From Chara braunii (Eukaryota > Streptophyta > Charophyceae > Charales > Characeae), in contig BFEA01000055.1 in assembly GCA_003427395.1 (NCBI GenBank), positions 3,246,152-3,268,380 on the forward strand: a stretch of 22,229 nt of DNA, written 5' to 3'. The notes under the pieces were generated by a model. The model was not told the origin of the DNA and did no database searches. It saw only the letters and a list, made by a program, of their open reading frames with translations. Within the stretch, counting starts at the first letter, position 1; each line of letters starts with the position of its first letter. Below, piece by piece: positions 18,759 through 22,229 of this stretch. Made by a program: the position numbers and the translations under genes.

Positions 18759-19201
18759 GTCTCCCTCCGATCTCCGTTTTTGATCTCCCCTCCACCTTCC
18801 CCACCTTCTGGCAGTTCGACATCCATCCTCGCCTTTCCTATTGTCTAAAGCCCCTTGCTGTCCCCCTTCTCCATCCTCCCCATTGGATCCTGTGGCGCGA
18901 GGACTTCATCGAGCTTTCACTGTGCTTGGTTGAGGTACGACTGATATGGACCGAGGACGAAGCGCACCCGCCTTGCATAGAGCGCCTGGAGTTGCTGTTT
19001 ATCCAGGCCTGGCGCACCAACGTGGAGGGAGAGCTTCTCGCGTTTTTATTCGGTACAGTGCGGCTCGGTCATCAGGAACTTATCACGCAAGAGCTCACGA
19101 TCCTGGTAACGCAGCTGGCGGATGATCTCCCTCTCGACATCTTCTCGCAAGACGACGAGCATGCAGTTCCCCATGTGCTTTCTCGCACATTGACACCTTA
19201 A
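18755..19201 (+). CDS. Accessory ORF B, unknown function (148 aa)
   Basis: The start ATG at 18755 overlaps the ORF A stop (ATGA). It begins MSLPPISVFDLPSTFPTFWQ. It is rich in Leu, Trp and aromatic residues and contains a strand-like stretch (LSLCLVEVRLIW) and a helix (IERLELLFIQAWR). No known domain is recognised. The TAA at 19199-19201 may be a nonsense mutation, because the same frame stays open for another 222 codons into the acidic region. An intact parent could therefore have encoded one protein of about 371 residues. Confidence 0.55.
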   Translation: MSLPPISVFDLPSTFPTFWQFDIHPRLSYCLKPLAVPLLHPPHWILWREDFIELSLCLVEVRLIWTEDEAHPPCIERLELLFIQAWRTNVEGELLAFLFGTVRLGHQELITQELTILVTQLADDLPLDIFSQDDEHAVPHVLSRTLTP

Positions 19202-19870
19202 TATCTTCAGTGGTCGGCTTGCGTAGAGGGAGCCGCAGAGCGCATCCCGCCGTCGCAGCAACAATATTTGGATCCCCGGACGGCTCGCGATCCTGCCTTC
19301 TTCAGGCACCCTACGGCGGAGCAGTTTGCTGCCATTCGAGAAGAAGAGGAGGAAGAAGAGAGCACCGGGAGTGACGAAGACGGAGACGGGATGGAAGAAG
19401 GCGGGGATAGCGATGAAGTGCTCGGAGAAGAAGAGGAAACCCCTGAAGAAGGAAGCTATAGCGAGCATAGCGAGGGGGAACAGAGCGAAGAAGAAGAAGA
19501 AGACGAGGAGGGAGAAGAGGGGCACGAAGAAGAATCTGCTGGATCGGAGTGGGAAGCCGTGCCGGAAGAAGCGCTGCGTACGGGTACAGAGGCTGAGGAT
19601 CCCGAGGCGGCACGCAAAAGAGAAGAGATCGCGGCCGGGAAAAAGGAGTTAGAGCTCGCAAGCACGACGAGTCTGCAGATCCACGACGACCCGAACAGAG
19701 ATCCGGAGCTGCCCCGACCTGAAGATGGCGACCTCGCGGCCATGACTCCGGCCCCATCAGCGCGACGACGGAGCCGATCCCCCTCCTCCCCAACCCGTCC
19801 CCCAGTTCGCCGACGTACCGATACGGGCGATCGGCCTTCATCCCCGATTACTCTCTCGCCGTCCCCTTGA
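19202..19870 (+). CDS. Accessory ORF C, acidic then basic region, possibly part of ORF B
   Basis: Open in the ORF B frame from directly after its TAA. The first ATG is at 19391. Residues encoded at about 19336-19560 are dominated by Glu, Asp, Ser and Gly (a run with more than half acidic residues). A Lys/Arg-containing helix follows, then an Arg/Ser/Pro-rich tail (ARRRSRSPSSP). The acidic-basic composition resembles histone-binding or transcription-regulator tails, but low complexity makes any function uncertain. No ATG exists near 19202, so it is either a readthrough/C-terminal part of ORF B or a shorter ORF from 19391. Confidence 0.5.
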   Translation, partial: YLQWSACVEGAAERIPPSQQQYLDPRTARDPAFFRHPTAEQFAAIREEEEEEESTGSDEDGDGMEEGGDSDEVLGEEEETPEEGSYSEHSEGEQSEEEEEDEEGEEGHEEESAGSEWEAVPEEALRTGTEAEDPEAARKREEIAAGKKELELASTTSLQIHDDPNRDPELPRPEDGDLAAMTPAPSARRRSRSPSSPTRPPVRRRTDTGDRPSSPITLSPSP

Positions 19871-20348
19871 CTACCTCACCCTCCGCCAGCTCACCACCCC
19901 CGTCACGTTCCCCTCCAATCTGTTCCCCCGCAACACCTTCCGTCACTTCTACGCCGCTCGCCTCGCTGTAGTAGTGCATCCCCATCCCTCCCTCCGATGC
20001 GCCGTCCCGACCTTTTGCCTCCATGTCTTGCTCCTCAGTGCCACGTGGCGAGGCCACAATATGATTGAGGTTTATTGCGTGATAACGGGGACCATCCCCG
20101 CATGCGAAGATCGCGATCGTTTCCGCGCGGCGCTCTTCCAAACTCTTACCACCCTCTACCCCGATTATCTCACGTCCCTCCCTCGCACTGGCAATCGATT
20201 CCCCCGTTTTCATCGCATTGTTCGTTATCAGGAGCTCCCGGAGACTGTAGCCGGAATGAAAAGTCTTCTACCCCCGCTACCCATAAACCCTCCGCCCCGC
20301 CATGCCGCCATGTACCGACTTCCTTTCCCCCTTCCGGTCAATTACTGA
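19746..20348 (+). CDS. Accessory ORF D, unknown function, start not defined
   Basis: An open stretch overlapping the end of ORF C in another frame. From about 19869 it encodes YLTLRQLTTPVTFPSNLFPR and continues to the stop at 20346-20348. It opens with LTLRQ, like the LTIRQ of ORF A. It has a strand-like segment (MIEVYCVITG), a helix (RFRAALFQTLTTLY) and a closing aromatic segment, in an order similar to ORF A. The first in-frame ATG is late (20061), so a start or frame link has probably been lost or it is reached by frameshifting. No known family is recognised. Confidence 0.45.
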   Translation, partial: LRPHQRDDGADPPPPQPVPQFADVPIRAIGLHPRLLSRRPLDYLTLRQLTTPVTFPSNLFPRNTFRHFYAARLAVVVHPHPSLRCAVPTFCLHVLLLSATWRGHNMIEVYCVITGTIPACEDRDRFRAALFQTLTTLYPDYLTSLPRTGNRFPRFHRIVRYQELPETVAGMKSLLPPLPINPPPRHAAMYRLPFPLPVNY

Positions 20349-21653
20349 TGCAGCGGTAATGGATGCGTGTCGCGGCGACGGCACGAGAAAGGTCCCGTCC
20401 TTGGATCATCGAGAGCCCAATCTGAGGAAATAGTAGAAGAGCAGTGTTGCCACGTTGAATGACGTCCACACGCAATTGAACGGTAAGTGGCATGGAGAGA
20501 AGCGCTCCGCGTGTCGATCGATTAGAGAAATCGACAAGTGTCAACAAGCAAGCAGGAGCTTGCTAATATTGGAACCCCCTGGGCGTCACATATGTGACGA
20601 ACCACTTTCTGTAACGCGCGATTTTCTGCGTGGTTGCAACGAGGGGTCCTAAGCTGGGAAGATAAGGCCAATTACGGAAGATCGGGATCAATGGAAAAAT
20701 TGCATCAGTGTCTTCGTTTTTTCGTCTTTTTCGTCGCTTCTTTTCGAATGGCTGGGTTCGGAGCTGGGTGTGTCCTGGGATGGCCGGTTGATTGATTGGT
20801 CGGCTGGATGACTGGCGCGCCACCAAGCGCGATTAATAAATGTTGACGTCGTTTCTTTCGTTTCGGTTTCAATCCTTTGGGCGCGGACATCGCGTGGGAA
20901 ATTGCTTCGTTCTTTTTTTAATTTCCATTTGAATCTCTTTTTCGAATTTTGTCGAGCCCCCGATGGCTCTCGGAATTTTGGACTTTCTTCCTGGAATTCA
21001 TGTTTTTTGCTTTTCCGCATTAGATAGGAATTAGGAAATCAGTAATTAGGATTTTTCTCACCGCGCGGCGCCTTTTGTCCACGTGCTTCTTTTCGCGGTT
21101 TCAACGGTATTCTGTTTTTAGTAGGCGCCTTTAATCGTGTGTGTAACCGTAATTTTGGGCGGGCGCCATTGTAATTGTATCTTCCTTCTTGCACCTTGTC
21201 CTTCCCACCCTCCTTCTCTTTCTGTCGCTGAAATTTTCCTAAACCACGGCTTGCATGCTCGGATCGATGCGTGGAGAAGGGCTACGTCCCCCACGCCGCG
21301 GCCCGATCATGCAGAACGCTGGCGCTCCCTCTCTAATCCCCGCTCTAAGTCCTGGTAATTCCGTGTTCTTCGCGCATGCATGCACACTATAAATTTCGGC
21401 TGCGCGATTAGTCAACTCTCTTAACCCGTTGTTGGAAGCTCGGGGTTGCGCGAAGGGTCGGCACACGAGCAAAGTAAGAGGTGAGTAGAGTAGGAGTTGG
21501 GCGACCCGACGGGCTGGTGACGAACGCGCGGGATTGACGTGGGCCACGACGGACTGTGGGCACGGGCGAATCTGACGGGTGCGGAAGGGCTAAGCGGGGT
21601 GACAACTTCATGCTTGTTCATGGGTTGGTGCAAGACGACGGACTGTCCGCATT
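20349..21653. other. Long non-coding 3' region of the LTR element
   Basis: About 1.3 kb with no credible ORF. It holds a perfect 7-bp hairpin with an AGGA loop (20547-20564). It also has CATGCATGCA (21375-21384) followed by TATAAAT (21389-21395), which looks promoter-like. It may be a long 3' leader before the polypurine tract. Alternatively part of it could belong to the LTR if the LTR is much longer than the segment shared with the truncated 5' copy. Confidence 0.45.
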
Positions 21654-21684
21654 GGAAAAGAAAGAAAGAGAGAGGAGAAGAGAG
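21654..21684 (+). other. Candidate polypurine tract
   Basis: An uninterrupted 31-nt A/G run about 115 bp before the start of the shared LTR segment. Such a tract primes plus-strand synthesis immediately upstream of the 3' LTR. If it is correct, the LTR begins near 21685 and the 5' LTR lacks its first 115 bp or so. Confidence 0.5.
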
Positions 21685-22229
21685 TTGAGGTCCATGGATG
21701 CGGATTTGCTGTTTCTTTGTCTCTTCCCCCTCTCCATCTGTGTACATACATTTTGATTACGACTCCGGGCGGGTTGCCCGTTCCTATTTTTCATTTCGGC
21801 TTTCTGGAATCTGAACTTGGGTTTTTGCTCACACTTGTCCTTGCAATGTCCGCCTCGATCGCATTATGTGTATGACTGCTGAATGAATGGATGTATGGAG
21901 GCTATGCTTGCGTATCTATCTTTTTGCTGAGAATCCTTGCCCTTGCTCTTTGTTTGCGTCGTATCTTTACCTACACCTGATGCAGCTGTAGATGGGATAA
22001 GAATTTGGCCCTGATAGCGATTTCGTTCTCGTTTTTGCTTGTCTCACGATTGGGTTGTGATATGATTGCATCTCACGTAATCAAAACTTACGGAACAATA
22101 AAACGATCCGGTGTCTGGCCTCGCGAACGCCGCACGAGAACACGTGTAAACGCAATCCGAATCGCGCCATTACACGCGTCCCCGTGCGTCGATTCGCCCA
22201 CCCAAAGGAAAAGATTTGCGGCGGAACCG
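21685..22229 (+). repeat. 3' LTR, cut by the window end
   Basis: The segment 21800-22229 is about 97% identical to 10811-11241, and most differences are transitions. The part from 21685 to 21799 has no counterpart beside the 5' copy and is assigned to the LTR only through the polypurine tract. The TATA-like motif of the 5' copy is altered here. The window ends on the word that precedes the assembly gap in the 5' LTR. Confidence 0.75.

Larger units (their letters stand above)
10811..22229 (+). mobile_element. Ty3/gypsy-type LTR retrotransposon with extra 3' ORFs
   Basis: The order is 5' LTR remnant, primer-binding site, gag, protease, RT, RNase H, PHD-like finger, integrase, accessory ORFs and 3' LTR. 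RT and RNase H before integrase defines the Ty3/gypsy order. The segment from 10811 to 11241 is repeated at 21800-22229 with about 12 substitutions and one 1-nt gap (about 97% identity), so the insertion is not very young. The element runs off the right edge: about 0.9 kb of the 3' LTR is expected beyond it if the 5' LTR ends at the primer-binding site. This copy has several stops and frame changes and is not autonomous. Confidence 0.93.

Noticed and set aside
18279-20348. An envelope gene in the accessory block
   Set aside because: No signal peptide, transmembrane anchor, furin-like site or fusion segment is visible in any of the frames.
20563-21020. Minus-strand Lys/Arg-rich frames in the 3' non-coding region
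   Set aside because: Biased composition from T-rich DNA, with no motif or conservation signal.

Overview
This window is repeat-dominated nuclear DNA of a eukaryote. Two large, decayed retrotransposons fill about 17 kb of it, the rest is short retroposons, tandem repeats and homopolymer tracts, and no ordinary host gene is recognisable. The LINE has a plant-type layout: an ORF1 with a DUF4283-like part and a CCHC knuckle, then an APE endonuclease, RT and zf-RVT protein. The LTR element is Ty3/gypsy-like. Together these suggest a streptophyte, and a charophyte alga such as Chara would fit, but the species assignment is an impression and not proven.

Region by region. Positions 1-4400 are a patchwork. 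They hold a (GA)n microsatellite, poly(T)/poly(A) tracts marking retroposon tails, two copies in opposite orientation of one SINE-like family (about 1141-1380 minus, about 3310-3616 plus), a 12-bp, an 83-bp and a 45-bp tandem array, two foldbacks (1431-1491 and 4119-4272), and a 37-nt stretch identical to the plastid/bacterial-type 23S rRNA core. Positions 4614-10476 are a minus-strand L1-type LINE with ORF1 and ORF2 separated by 19 bp, broken by several stops and frameshifts. Positions 10474-10660 are a 35-bp tandem array that replaces the LINE 5' end.

Positions 10811-22229 are a plus-strand Ty3/gypsy element. Its order is truncated 5' LTR (with a 320-bp run of N), primer-binding site, gag with CCHC knuckle, protease, RT, RNase H, a PHD-finger-like module, integrase, then a 2-kb block of extra ORFs, a long non-coding region with a polypurine tract, and a 3' LTR cut by the window end. 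The LTR copies are about 97% identical over about 430 bp.

The most unusual part is 18279-20348. Integrase is followed by at least two further ORFs joined by exact ATGA stop-start overlaps (18279-18282 and 18755-18758), then a very acidic ORF and another open stretch. None resembles env or another familiar accessory gene. The ATGA junctions suggest coupled termination-reinitiation. The PHD-like finger between RNase H and integrase is a second unusual feature and may be a chromatin-reading module for target choice. Both elements look inactive in this copy: most disabling stops can be explained by single C-to-T (or G-to-A) changes, as expected in methylated repeats.
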